Source: an uncultured Acetatifactor sp.
Lineage (GTDB): Bacteria; Bacillota; Clostridia; Lachnospirales; Lachnospiraceae
Direction of reading: 5' to 3'
DNA: 64,000 nucleotides
Assembly: GCA_947625255.1 (NCBI GenBank)
Contig: CANQNT010000007.1
Span: 62,001 to 126,000, forward strand
The translations under genes and the position numbers were made by a program. Of this stretch, positions 7,513 through 15,835 are shown in pieces. Under the pieces are notes generated by a model. That model was not told the DNA's origin, did not search any database, and saw nothing but the letters and a program-made list of their open reading frames with translations. The first letter of the stretch is position 1, and every line of letters begins with the position of its first letter.

Positions 7513-9366
7513 TTATATCTGCACCACAGCCTTGCACCGCCACCGCAGCGATGCAGAGGCGCTGCCGTCCTGGAGCGTCAGCACTTCCTTAAAGCCTCTG
7601 CCACAGCAGAAAACAATCGGCGCGCTTGACATATCCCAAATCATACGGGTTAATGTCACACCTTCGCCAAGTGCCGTGTAACCGCCCTTCTTCCCTCCGC
7701 GTTTTTTGCAGAGGAATTGCGGATTCAAAAAGACTGTGACCGTCCTGCCGAACTGCCGACTGTTTCTCTCCAGCTCACTGGTGAGATGCTGTTCCAGTCT
7801 ATAGCTGTCACCTGTCAGATAATTGAACTGTGGATCAGCGGTACAGAGCGCATCAACCCACCGCTGTAAAAAGACCTTTGTGGAGAGCCTCTTGCCGTTC
7901 TCACCCTCACAGTCCACGATGGCTATTCTCAGCTCCTTACCATCGGCACTCATGCCTCCAGCTCCTGCTGCTTTCTCAACCTGTGAGAATTTCTCATGCC
8001 CCTCATCAAGAACAACAACCATACCCTGTCGTGCTTGGGCAGTTCTGATTGCATCCAGGACAGTCATCGGGAAGATGGTGCGACTGGCTTCATCAGCTTC
8101 CGTCCAGTTGGGAAGCTGCTCTGGGCGATCCTCAAAGCCTCCGGCAATCGCACGGCGCATTTTATCCTCGTACTTATCAATAACGGAAATCTCCTCTGTG
8201 GTCTCTTCCACAGGCTGTTCCGCCGCCAGTCTCGCAGCTCTTTCCTCTTCGCTCCTCTTAATCGCCGCCTCCATCATCTCATCCCCTTCTTTTTCAAGCC
8301 GTTCATGCTCCTGTTCACGATATTCCTTATCCCTGTCATACCGTTCCATGCTCTCCTCGAAAGTCTCAGTCGTCCATTCAAGCAGTCCAAGCCGCCCAAG
8401 AATAGGATAAAGGAAGCCTGCGAACTCGCCGCCGATGTCATGCAGGTCTGCAACTACTTCACGGTAGTTCCCATTCATCTTCTCTGTTCCCATATACAAT
8501 TTGCGCCCGTTCCGATATGCCTTAACTACTTCCTCTGCTGGGATTGCCTTTGTCCAAGCATATCCTGCCGGATGTTGGATGACGAGGACATCACCGCTGC
8601 ATACAGTCCCATCGATTCTTTTGTATCCTTTCGCATACTGTTCTTTGAAATACTTCAAAGCTGTGTCCGGGTATTTGATTTCAGTGGCCGTTTCCTTGCC
8701 GTCTGTATTCTTGCCAGTTTCCTTTCCTGTTTCCTTCCCGGCGTTAGAGCCAAGGTAAATCCTGTCTGAGAGGACATACTTCTTCCCATGTGTTCCCGGT
8801 GTCGCGTCTTCCACAGAATAACCGTCACCGACATACTCCACGGACTTGAGCCGGATAGTGAACTTATTCCCATCAGCAGTCTCAAAGGACATGCCCTGCA
8901 GAGAATAGAGAGCGTCCCATAGGATGTGAAGCTGCTCATCCTCACTGCACTCTTTCAGACGTTCCTTCAATTCCTTAATTGTCCCCTGCCGTTTGCGGAA
9001 TTTCTGCAACTGTTCTGCCACTTCACTGACCTGCTCCGTTTTGTACACAGGTCTGGTATAGGGCAGATAAGAATTCACAGATGTCATGGAGAGACCTGTG
9101 ATCCGCATAATCTCCTGCACGGACTTTCCTTCTTCTTTTAAGCCGCGGATTTCATCGGCTGTTTCCGACTCGTACACACCGGCTGTAACAAGGAACTTCT
9201 TAACCTTCTGCGGGGATAGCTCCAATTCCTCTCCGATTGCATTGAGCGACATATGGTCGCCGGATGCACCAGGCGTTTCGTATAAGTCAACCACAGCTTC
9301 CATCATCTCTTGCATGATGGCTTTGGAATCGTATTGTTTCTTATTTTTTGTCACGTCGTTTGTCAT
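7513..9366 (-). CDS. large protein with HTH-like N-terminal segments, unknown function
   Basis: The 617-residue protein starts at the ATG after GAAAGGAAAG. Two stretches near the N-terminus resemble helix-turn-helix motifs: LNAIGEELELSPQKVKKFL (about residues 41-59) and VQEIMRITGLSMTSVNSY (about 83-100). A long coiled-coil-like, Glu/Arg-rich segment lies in the middle (about 355-400). The C-terminal 200 residues include VVVLDEGHEKF, RIAIVDCEGE and a predicted alpha/beta region. I do not recognise a family. The array of DnaA-box-like repeats directly upstream makes a replication or partition role possible, but this is inference only. Confidence 0.75.
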   Translation of the reverse strand: MTNDVTKNKKQYDSKAIMQEMMEAVVDLYETPGASGDHMSLNAIGEELELSPQKVKKFLVTAGVYESETADEIRGLKEEGKSVQEIMRITGLSMTSVNSYLPYTRPVYKTEQVSEVAEQLQKFRKRQGTIKELKERLKECSEDEQLHILWDALYSLQGMSFETADGNKFTIRLKSVEYVGDGYSVEDATPGTHGKKYVLSDRIYLGSNAGKETGKETGKNTDGKETATEIKYPDTALKYFKEQYAKGYKRIDGTVCSGDVLVIQHPAGYAWTKAIPAEEVVKAYRNGRKLYMGTEKMNGNYREVVADLHDIGGEFAGFLYPILGRLGLLEWTTETFEESMERYDRDKEYREQEHERLEKEGDEMMEAAIKRSEEERAARLAAEQPVEETTEEISVIDKYEDKMRRAIAGGFEDRPEQLPNWTEADEASRTIFPMTVLDAIRTAQARQGMVVVLDEGHEKFSQVEKAAGAGGMSADGKELRIAIVDCEGENGKRLSTKVFLQRWVDALCTADPQFNYLTGDSYRLEQHLTSELERNSRQFGRTVTVFLNPQFLCKKRGGKKGGYTALGEGVTLTRMIWDMSSAPIVFCCGRGFKEVLTLQDGSASASLRWRCKAVVQI

Positions 9367-9404
9367 ACTGCTTTCCTTTCAGTTTCTTTTATTTATGTAG
9401 TCTT

Positions 9405-9521
9405 AACCATTCAATTCACTTGATACGATAAAATATATAGGAGCTGGTCTGCTCCGTCTTATCTTGTAGTACGTTTTCACATTATTTGCTTGCACATTTT
9501 TTCGTACCATTCAATTCACTT
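9405..9521. repeat. 16-bp direct repeat upstream of the 617-residue gene
   Basis: ACCATTCAATTCACTT occurs at about 9406-9421 and again at 9506-9521, about 100 bases apart. Both lie in the leader or promoter region of the leftward gene starting at 9366. The spacing suggests paired binding sites for a regulator, but no protein can be assigned. Confidence 0.6.
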
Positions 9522-9561
9522 TCTATATTCTATCACAGGGCTTTCGCCCTGTCAATAGATG

Positions 9562-9726
9562 AATTTTTTCGATTTTTTCGATTTTTTCGATTTTTTGAAT
9601 TTTCAAATTTTCCCAATTTCCCCAACCGAACCGCCGCTCATGATAGCCACAGCCTTAATGATGTCCACAGCTTCACATGATATCCACACTCACTCATGAT
9701 ATCCACACTCACTCATGATCCCCACA
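9562..9726. other. candidate replication origin: AT-rich 9-mers plus DnaA-box-like array
   Basis: A run of 9-base units GATTTTTTC (four imperfect copies, 9562-9597) is followed by AT-rich sequence. Then come five copies of a unit with core ATGATATCCACA starting at 9640, 9658, 9677, 9696 and 9715 (period 18-19). The core contains ATATCCACA, one mismatch from the DnaA box TTATCCACA; the other copies vary at one or two positions. An unwinding-prone repeat beside ordered initiator boxes is the usual plan of a bacterial origin. The assignment as an origin is an inference. No gene is seen in 9367-9732. Confidence 0.45.
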
Positions 9727-9732
9727 GCCTCT

Positions 9733-9921
9733 CTACTCCTTCTCCCCGTCCTTCGCCTTAATCGGACACACTGATATGCATTTATAGCATCTCACACATT
9801 TCTCCGAGTCAACCACAGGATATTCAAATCCCTCCTCGTCCGGTCGCATGGTAATGGCGTGAGTAATGAGACATAGTTGAGTTGGGATCAATTTGTTAAA
9901 AGGGCTTCTCGCAGTTGTCAC
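9733..9921 (-). pseudogene. 3' remnant of a [4Fe-4S] ferredoxin-domain gene
   Basis: The last 40 codons match the second cluster of a bacterial ferredoxin (CVRCYKCISVCPIKAKDG, with the CxxCxxCxxxCP spacing). The preceding AITMRPDEEGFEYPVVD matches the ferredoxin-like protein at 10971-11399. The first 20 residues of the open frame have no start signal and only a trace of the first cluster, so this is a truncated remnant. Such ferredoxin domains usually form the N-terminus of FrhB-type proteins found in polysaccharide loci. It sits at the left end of that locus beside the origin-like repeats, probably at an old recombination junction. Confidence 0.6.
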
Positions 9922-9929
9922 TACTCTAC

Positions 9930-10439
9930 TTAATCCAGATACTTCACATCATAAAACTCTGGATGCTTCTCGATAATCCTCCTGGCATACTCGATTCCAA
10001 TCACATCACTCGCCAATCCATCATCAATTACCATTTTTTCGACGTCCTCGACTGTGGCTGTCGGCACACAGGAAGTTCTCCGGAACTTAAGGAAGTCTGT
10101 GGTCATCCCTCTGACATCAATCAAAGGATATAGCTTTTCCCCGTTCTTATCCACATACTCTGTGAGGCAAAAGTAATGATGAGACGTTTCTTTATCTATC
10201 TGGCAAAGAGCATAACCAAACTTTTCATTCAGAGCCAATGCAAACAGGTTACAGGAACCCATCAGGAAAACACGAGCTGATGCGTATTCATATGGATTTT
10301 CGCCTTCATCCAGATTTTCTTCTGTCAGCAAATAATCCAATCCGAAACTATCAAAACCATCTGCGTTGAAAAGCAAGTCATTTATGTCATCATCAGGATT
10401 TTCAAAATATCCTGTGTAGATGTGATTCGTTTTTTTCAT
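9930..10439 (-). CDS. protein of unknown function in the polysaccharide locus
   Basis: The 169-residue protein lies six bases after the KdsC-like gene, on the same strand, so they are probably cotranscribed. It has an acidic N-terminus (YFENPDDDINDLLFNADGFD), a central SCNLFALALNEKFGYALCQI and HHYFCL, and LIDVRGMTTDFLKFR. The sequence is that of a soluble alpha/beta protein with no transmembrane segment or signal peptide. I do not recognise the family. Its place suggests a part in the sugar-acid branch, but this is only positional. Confidence 0.65.
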   Translation of the reverse strand: MKKTNHIYTGYFENPDDDINDLLFNADGFDSFGLDYLLTEENLDEGENPYEYASARVFLMGSCNLFALALNEKFGYALCQIDKETSHHYFCLTEYVDKNGEKLYPLIDVRGMTTDFLKFRRTSCVPTATVEDVEKMVIDDGLASDVIGIEYARRIIEKHPEFYDVKYLD

Positions 10440-10445
10440 AGGCGC

Positions 10446-10910
10446 TTATTCCTTATCTACCAGCCATTCAATAAAGTCTCTCACAGCCCCGTCGCCGCCG
10501 TTGTGTTCAGCCACGAAGCCAGCTATCTCTTTTACTTTCTTCACCGCATCGGCTGGGCAGCCAACTACTCCTCCTGCTTCCTTAACCGGAACCATGCACT
10601 GCAAATCAAGAATATCATCACCTATATATGCGACCTTGGATAAATCTGAAACTATCTCCTTCAGTTTGTCAATCTTATCTCGAACTCCCTGATGTACCTC
10701 TGTAATTGATAGTTCTTTACAACGGTTCATCACAATATCCGATTTCCTTGCTGTGATAATTACAGGTATAAATCCATATGGAATGGCAATATCCTTAATT
10801 CCGCAACCGTCTTTTATATCAAAGGCCTTAAAAATTTCTCCAGAACTTCCCATATAGATTTTACCATCAGTGAGCGTTCCGTCAACGTCCATCACTAAAT
10901 ATTTAATCAT
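10446..10910 (-). CDS. KdsC-like HAD phosphatase
   Basis: The 154-residue protein has the compact HAD fold of 3-deoxy-ulosonate-8-phosphate phosphatases: motif I DVDGTLTDG (nucleophile Asp), motif II VIITARKS and motif IV YIGDDILDLQCM. KdsC removes the phosphate from Kdo-8-phosphate before activation by KdsB. A KdsB homolog is in the same locus (15089-15835). The related phosphatases of the nonulosonate pathway look alike, so the substrate is not certain. No cap domain is present, as usual for the family, which acts as a tetramer. Confidence 0.85.
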   Translation of the reverse strand: MIKYLVMDVDGTLTDGKIYMGSSGEIFKAFDIKDGCGIKDIAIPYGFIPVIITARKSDIVMNRCKELSITEVHQGVRDKIDKLKEIVSDLSKVAYIGDDILDLQCMVPVKEAGGVVGCPADAVKKVKEIAGFVAEHNGGDGAVRDFIEWLVDKE

Positions 10911-10970
10911 AGTTGTGCCTTTCTTCTACATATGTGAGAATATATGAAGTGTCAATAATAACACTACCAA

Positions 10971-11399
10971 CTATAAAGTCTTATCCGCTTTTGCCTGCTT
11001 AAAAGCACAAACGCTCAAGCATTTGTATCATCGAATACACTTTTTAGCATCAACAACTGGATAAAGAAAGCCTTCCTCACACGGTCTCATTGCAATGGCG
11101 TGTACAGGACAAATAGAATAACATGCTGTACAACCACAACACTCTTCTCTATCACTATATAACTCAGGTAACTTTCTGTACGTGTCTTTTTGTTCTTCCA
11201 CATTGCTATTTCCACTAATAATAATGTTAACATATCGTGTTGATTTGTGAGGAGTATACAACTTGGAGGTTATCTCAAAATTTGCAGTGGGATCAGGTTG
11301 TGAGGAATCTGGAAGAAAAGAGCCGTCGGAATATTGATAGAGCCTTTCAAAGTTACCACATTTTCTTTTTTCCCGCTTCTTTGATTTCGTAAACATCAT
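10971..11399 (-). pseudogene. ferredoxin-domain protein with in-frame UGA at a cluster cysteine
   Basis: The frame from 11399 has about 75 residues of unknown sequence, then two [4Fe-4S] motifs. The first is complete (CCGCTACYSICP). The second reads CIR, a UGA stop (11030-11028), then YKCLSVC, so the UGA replaces the second Cys of the CxxCxxCxxxC motif. The frame then stays open to a TAG at 10971. The related remnant at 9733-9921 has Cys at this place. The simplest reading is a nonsense mutation of TGC or TGT. An 8-bp stem with a 4-base loop follows the UGA by one base, so selenocysteine insertion is a remote alternative. Confidence 0.65.
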
Positions 11400-11460
11400 T
11401 ATTCACCTATTCTCATATCTATGGTATAAACTCATAGCTATGAGTAAAAATATGTTATTA

Positions 11461-12438
11461 TTATTTATGCACATTTAGTAAAGTTTTCATTCTTGTGCCG
11501 AGCTTCAATTCATTTCTCAAATATGTTAATTTTGTTTTGTATGATGCGGAGCAAAATACTTTTGAGACTTTCCTTAGGTTAATATTAAGGCGATACTGCT
11601 CCCAAAAGGAACTCCGATTTGGTGGCATACATGGTGATATTAACAAATATTTATTATGCGTTATCGCCGAATCGATGTCAATACGCTCAGCAAATATAAC
11701 ATCTTTTAGACTTTCAAAAATTTTCTCTCCTTTACTAGAGTTAATAATAATCAGTGAGGTTCCTTTGTCATCGTCAGAAATCATTGCAAAAGACTTTACC
11801 CCCCCCCCCCACGCATCTCCTAAAATAATATCTGCCTCGGAATTAATATACTTATGATTACACCCATAACAAGAAGGACGTATGTTATAATCAGAGAGAA
11901 ATGCTCGCATATACGGATCTAATATTCTTGGATATGACAACGTTTTTTTACTATCAAAGCTTATTGATAGTCGATAATTATTCCAGCCTCTATCTTTGCA
12001 TCTAAAATTAACTTTATTAATCTTATGGTGTTCCGAAATCTTTCTTAAATAATTACACCAAACATAAGGACTAGGTACTCCATGACAAGCTAATGAAATT
12101 AAGATAAGGTAATGATTGTTTCCTATGTATTTTCTTAACGCAGCAACTTGACAAGGGGTTCCAACAAATAGAACATATTTGCTTGTGCCTAGAATGGTTT
12201 CAATTTTATAAAATATATCCTGTATATTACTTTGGACATACTTGCTGCCTATGCAATCATCTAAATTTTCAAGAGAATCGACCAATCTATGATAAACTTC
12301 GAAGTTACATGAATACCCGGCTGCACAAACAACTCCACCATCTTCAATTACCATACGAGCAATTTCATAAAAAAGACCCCCAGATGAACTAATTCTCCTT
12401 ACATTTTCATCATTACAATAACCTACATAAGATTCCAT
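11461..12438 (-). CDS. FrhB/FdhB C-terminal domain Fe-S oxidoreductase, poly-G tract in frame
   Basis: The 325-residue protein starts after GGGAGGATTTAC. It has the features of the coenzyme F420 hydrogenase beta-subunit-like family seen in exopolysaccharide loci: ISSSGGLFYEIARMV at the N-terminus, LFVGTPCQVAALRKYIG, SLACHGVPSPYVW, RPSCYGCNHKYINSEADI and ILGDAWG. The N-terminal ferredoxin domain usual in this family is absent; a separate ferredoxin gene follows downstream. It is homologous along its length to the gene at 12488-13451. A 12-G tract encodes Trp210 to Val214 directly after the conserved DAW motif and is in frame here. One base fewer would give an immediate TAA. Confidence 0.8.
   Translation of the reverse strand: MESYVGYCNDENVRRISSSGGLFYEIARMVIEDGGVVCAAGYSCNFEVYHRLVDSLENLDDCIGSKYVQSNIQDIFYKIETILGTSKYVLFVGTPCQVAALRKYIGNNHYLILISLACHGVPSPYVWCNYLRKISEHHKINKVNFRCKDRGWNNYRLSISFDSKKTLSYPRILDPYMRAFLSDYNIRPSCYGCNHKYINSEADIILGDAWGGGVKSFAMISDDDKGTSLIIINSSKGEKIFESLKDVIFAERIDIDSAITHNKYLLISPCMPPNRSSFWEQYRLNINLRKVSKVFCSASYKTKLTYLRNELKLGTRMKTLLNVHK
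11799..11810 (-). repeat. poly-G tract A (12 G), in frame
   Basis: Twelve C on the plus strand (G on the coding strand), preceded by T and followed by TAAAG. It lies inside the FrhB-like gene at 11461-12438. Twelve G keep the frame; eleven would create TAA at once, and thirteen would lead to a TGA nine codons further on. Confidence 0.95.
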
Positions 12439-12487
12439 GTAAATCCTCCCGATGCGTTATTAATTCGGGAGATATTTCCATATCTTA

Positions 12488-13451
12488 TTAATGAAAAAGT
12501 GCCCGAATCCGCGTTCCAAGTTTCAACCTGTTACGTATTCCTTGAGTATATTCTTTAACAGATTTTTTACAATATTTTTTTGCCGTTATTTCGATGTCAT
12601 CGGATGAGCAAATGTCTTTCCAGAAATTATCCCTGTCTGTAGGCCTTGGAGCAGAAATCATGATATACCTATTATGTTTCAAAGCATCATCAAAATCAAC
12701 CATCTCACATGTTAAATTCTGAGCGCTTTCCAGCAATTTGCGGCCTATTGGCGTATTAACAAGCACAAGAGTAAGACCCTGATTATCATCTCCTGAATTA
12801 GAGAAATCTTCAGCACCCCAAGCATCTGCCAAGGTAATATCGGAACTTCTTTTAATTCCCTTATTGATGCATTGGTAACAGGATGGTCTTAACGCATAAT
12901 CTTTCAAAAATGCCTGCATATATGGATCTCTACTACGCTTAATATCACTTGAACTCCCATCAGAGAAACTAATGCTTAAATGAAAATTTCTCCATCCCCA
13001 CTTCTTGTGTCGAAAATTAACACTACTAATAGATTTCTTGCTTGATACAAGACTTTTATAATTCTTCCAAATCCCAGGACTAGGCACCCCATGACATACA
13101 AGATCTACTGTCACAAATTCACTGGTACCCCCCCCCCACAATATTTTGGGCTGCCTTAACTTGGCAAGGCGTTCCTGCAAAAAGGACTTTTCTTCCTTCA
13201 TCAAGATATTTTTTAATTTGGGAAAAGCATGTATTTAAATCGCTCTGAAGATATTTACTCCCAAGAAACTGCATTAACTCATCAGTTGTTTCAGCGAATT
13301 TATGAACTACCATAAAATCTTGGTCATAGGCAGCCGCACATACCACGCCGTTTTCCTCCAGAATTGTTTTTGCTAGAGAATAAAAGACTCCTCCCGATGA
13401 ACTAATATATCTTATGGCATCATTTGTATTATATGCAACAAAAGACTGCAT
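12488..13451 (-). CDS. FrhB/FdhB-type Fe-S oxidoreductase, out of frame at a poly-G tract
   Basis: The gene starts at ATG 13451 after GGAGGG. It reads 110 codons to a stop just after a 10-G tract (13137-13128); the rest continues in another frame to 12488. With 9 G (or 12) the two parts join into 320 residues, close to the 325-residue neighbour at 11461-12438. The alignment between AAQNIVG and VCHG then has the same length as AALRKYIG to ACHG in that neighbour. Family motifs are ISSSGGVFYSLAK, LFAGTPCQVKAAQ, DLVCHGVPSPGIW, RPSCYQC and DAWG. It is probably a phase-off gene. A homopolymer sequencing error or a simple pseudogene would look the same. Confidence 0.75.
13128..13137 (-). repeat. poly-G tract B (10 G), out of frame
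   Basis: Ten G on the coding strand, preceded by T and followed by TACCAGTGA. At this length the upstream frame stops three codons later. Nine or twelve G restore the full FrhB-like protein. Confidence 0.95.
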
Positions 13452-13470
13452 TAATAATATCCCTCCAATA

Positions 13471-15063
13471 CTATATTTGAAATCTTGTGTCTGTAATAAA
13501 ACTTATAGAGCACTCACTTTTTCGTGTGTTAATGTAATCTGTCAACATACTCTGAATCTCGCTATTAAGTTCAATCGGGTTTTCATCAGAATTTGCAAAT
13601 GCCATTTCGCCTTTAGCATAATTATCAGAAAACCCATATCCATCAAGACCTGCAATAGCAATAGACTTTACATTGAATAAATCTAATAACCTCAAAAGCA
13701 TCAGTCCCGAATTATCCACATGAATCCAACCGCATTTAATTAATCTTTTGAAAGAGATAACATACTCTGCATTATACTTATTATCGATATTTGACGTTAC
13801 AATAACGGGAATTCCTGACTCTACCAACGTTTTTCCAAACGTCTCATATCTCTTGGCATTACTTACATACGCAAAATCACTTGCGATTCCATCATAAATG
13901 CCATTTATAGAAATAACGGCAGCTTTTTTATCACTAATATAGCTCTTAATTTCTTCTTTTTGCTTTTGCACGGAAATACCAGGAGCTACAATAACAACAT
14001 TTCGATCCGCCAGTACATCAGAAAGCCTTTTAATAGCATTTGAGTCATCCACTTCAGATGAAACATATTCCATATAAGTCTCTTCAAGCAAATCATAATC
14101 GTACCTTTTACGAGGAACAGCTCCAATTTTATTTAAAATATATCGAATATCTTTTGAGCGGATGCTGTTTTTCTTTTTCAAATACGTTACATTATTAACA
14201 TGTGCGCTATAGCACCCCGCCACAAAGTAAGGTGTTGAATAACCCCAGCTACACTTTGTACGAATATTCTCAATGTAATCATCGATAATATCAAGCAAGG
14301 CATCAATATCATATGAATAATGTAGCTTGTCGACCATATATTGCGCAATTAATTCTGTAGGTGTATTACCGGCGCCGCGTCCCATACCAGCAACAGTTCC
14401 ATCAACAACGACTTCTCTTTTTCCCAAAGTCATTCTAAGAAACTCTTGTGATAATGCGTTAGACATCTGCATATTATTATGCGAATGAAAGCCTATTCTA
14501 CAGGTAGGAGTCAAGTTATGGTTAATAATTTCAAAAACTCTTTCCAAATCTTCTTTATACATAGATCCAAATGTATCTACTATAGAAAGGCAATATGGTT
14601 CAATAGTATTAACTTGGTTAAGAAATTCGATTAATTCTATATCCGAATATCCCAAGATGTCAACAGGCTGAATAAAAAGTGTATACCCTTTCTGCTTAAT
14701 TACTTTGCATGCCTCAATAGCATCATTTCGTTCATTCTTAAAAAAACACTCACGAATTGCATCTATAGAATCTCCTTTGCACTCATCAAGGTTTTCAACA
14801 CTATATCTGCTATAATCCGCAAGAACGGTGAATTTACTTTCTCCCTTGTCTTTTGGGATAAATCGCTTGGCGTCTTGTGAATTCCGAAATACTGTTTTGC
14901 CTTCTCCAAATCCCTCATTTTGGAAAAAACCAATCTCTATAAAGTCAATGTGTGCTTTTTTTAGTCCGTTAATTATACCAGTGATGTTTTCATTTCCAAA
15001 CTTCTTATCAATCAAATAAGCACCATCACGAAGGGTACAATCTAAAAGTTTAGCATGTTTCAT
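13471..15063 (-). CDS. HMGL-type aldolase fused to a second domain
   Basis: The 530-residue protein starts at ATG 15063 after GGAGG. Residues 1-300 are a DRE-TIM metallolyase barrel: LLDCTLRDGAY near the N-terminus (metal-binding Asp and catalytic Arg), GFHSHNN (metal-binding His pair) and DGTVAGMGRGAGNTPTE. The family joins or splits 2-keto acids, as in 4-hydroxy-2-oxovalerate aldolase and isopropylmalate synthase. Residues about 340-530 form a second, Rossmann-like region (VVIVAPGISVQKQK, SIAIAGLDGYGFSDNYA) whose role is unknown. It lies between the KdsB gene and the KdsC-like gene. No KdsA or NeuB homolog is seen, so this enzyme may form the 3-deoxy-ulosonate. That function is an inference. 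Confidence 0.75.
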   Translation of the reverse strand: MKHAKLLDCTLRDGAYLIDKKFGNENITGIINGLKKAHIDFIEIGFFQNEGFGEGKTVFRNSQDAKRFIPKDKGESKFTVLADYSRYSVENLDECKGDSIDAIRECFFKNERNDAIEACKVIKQKGYTLFIQPVDILGYSDIELIEFLNQVNTIEPYCLSIVDTFGSMYKEDLERVFEIINHNLTPTCRIGFHSHNNMQMSNALSQEFLRMTLGKREVVVDGTVAGMGRGAGNTPTELIAQYMVDKLHYSYDIDALLDIIDDYIENIRTKCSWGYSTPYFVAGCYSAHVNNVTYLKKKNSIRSKDIRYILNKIGAVPRKRYDYDLLEETYMEYVSSEVDDSNAIKRLSDVLADRNVVIVAPGISVQKQKEEIKSYISDKKAAVISINGIYDGIASDFAYVSNAKRYETFGKTLVESGIPVIVTSNIDNKYNAEYVISFKRLIKCGWIHVDNSGLMLLRLLDLFNVKSIAIAGLDGYGFSDNYAKGEMAFANSDENPIELNSEIQSMLTDYINTRKSECSISFITDTRFQI

Positions 15064-15088
15064 GTGCTTACCTCCACGTTCCAAACAA

Positions 15089-15835
15089 TTATATCCCATC
15101 TCTTAATTTAATGGCCTGTTCAACGAGCGAAACCTGTTCCGGATAATCTACGCCAATGCTGCTATACTTAGTCTCTTTAACTCGTATCTTATAGCCATTT
15201 TCCATAGCTCGCAACGGTTCAATCCCCTCACCAAGCTCCAATTCCGTCTGACTCATACTTACAAACATCTTGAGAAAATCACGTTTGTAGGCGTATATTC
15301 CCACATGTCTAAATATGCGTGCAAGCTTTCCGTCTTTGATATTTGAAGGAATAATACTTCTGGAGAAATATAGAGCATCATCATTTTTATCTACTACAAC
15401 TTTTACAGTGCTACTAGCGGCTATTTCATCTGGATCCGTTATTTCAATTCTTAGAGAGCCAAATTCAACGCTTGCATCCTCAAATATTGAGATAACTTCA
15501 CTGATCTCTGCCGGATTAATGACAGGCTCATCCCCTTGAATATTAACAAACAAATCGCCCTGTACTTTAGTTGCAACTTCTCCAACTCTATCTGACCCTG
15601 TCTTGTGCTGATCAGATGTCATGATTACAGGCATCTGAAATGCAACACATACTTGGTAGATAGTATCATCATCAGTTGCAACATATACTTTATCAAGTTC
15701 CGGAACTTTTATGCATTGCTGATACACCCACCAGATCATAGGTTTTCCCAATATATCAACTAACGGTTTACCGGGAAACCTTGAAGATTTGTAGCGTGCA
15801 GGGATAACACCAATTACTTTCATATTATTAATCAT
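15089..15835 (-). CDS. kdsB: CMP-Kdo synthetase (3-deoxy-manno-octulosonate cytidylyltransferase)
   Basis: The 248-residue protein has the KdsB nucleotide-binding motif VIPARYKSSRFPGKPL at the N-terminus, then VATDDDTIY, TGSDRVGEVA and NIQGDEPVINP, all typical of CMP-Kdo synthetase. The length is as usual (about 250). The enzyme activates a 3-deoxy-ulosonic acid with CTP for transfer to a glycan. Kdo is best known from Gram-negative lipopolysaccharide, so its occurrence in a Firmicutes-type polysaccharide locus suggests a capsule containing Kdo or a related sugar acid. The start overlaps the stop of the flippase gene by eight bases. Confidence 0.9.
   Translation of the reverse strand: MINNMKVIGVIPARYKSSRFPGKPLVDILGKPMIWWVYQQCIKVPELDKVYVATDDDTIYQVCVAFQMPVIMTSDQHKTGSDRVGEVATKVQGDLFVNIQGDEPVINPAEISEVISIFEDASVEFGSLRIEITDPDEIAASSTVKVVVDKNDDALYFSRSIIPSNIKDGKLARIFRHVGIYAYKRDFLKMFVSMSQTELELGEGIEPLRAMENGYKIRVKETKYSSIGVDYPEQVSLVEQAIKLRDGI

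Noticed and set aside
9639..9733. Reading the 19-base repeats as a CRISPR or tandem gene repeat
   Set aside because: Period is too short for CRISPR and the cores resemble DnaA boxes.
10971..11030. Selenocysteine codon taken as established
   Set aside because: The hairpin is partly dictated by the coding sequence and no sel gene is in the window; kept only as a question.
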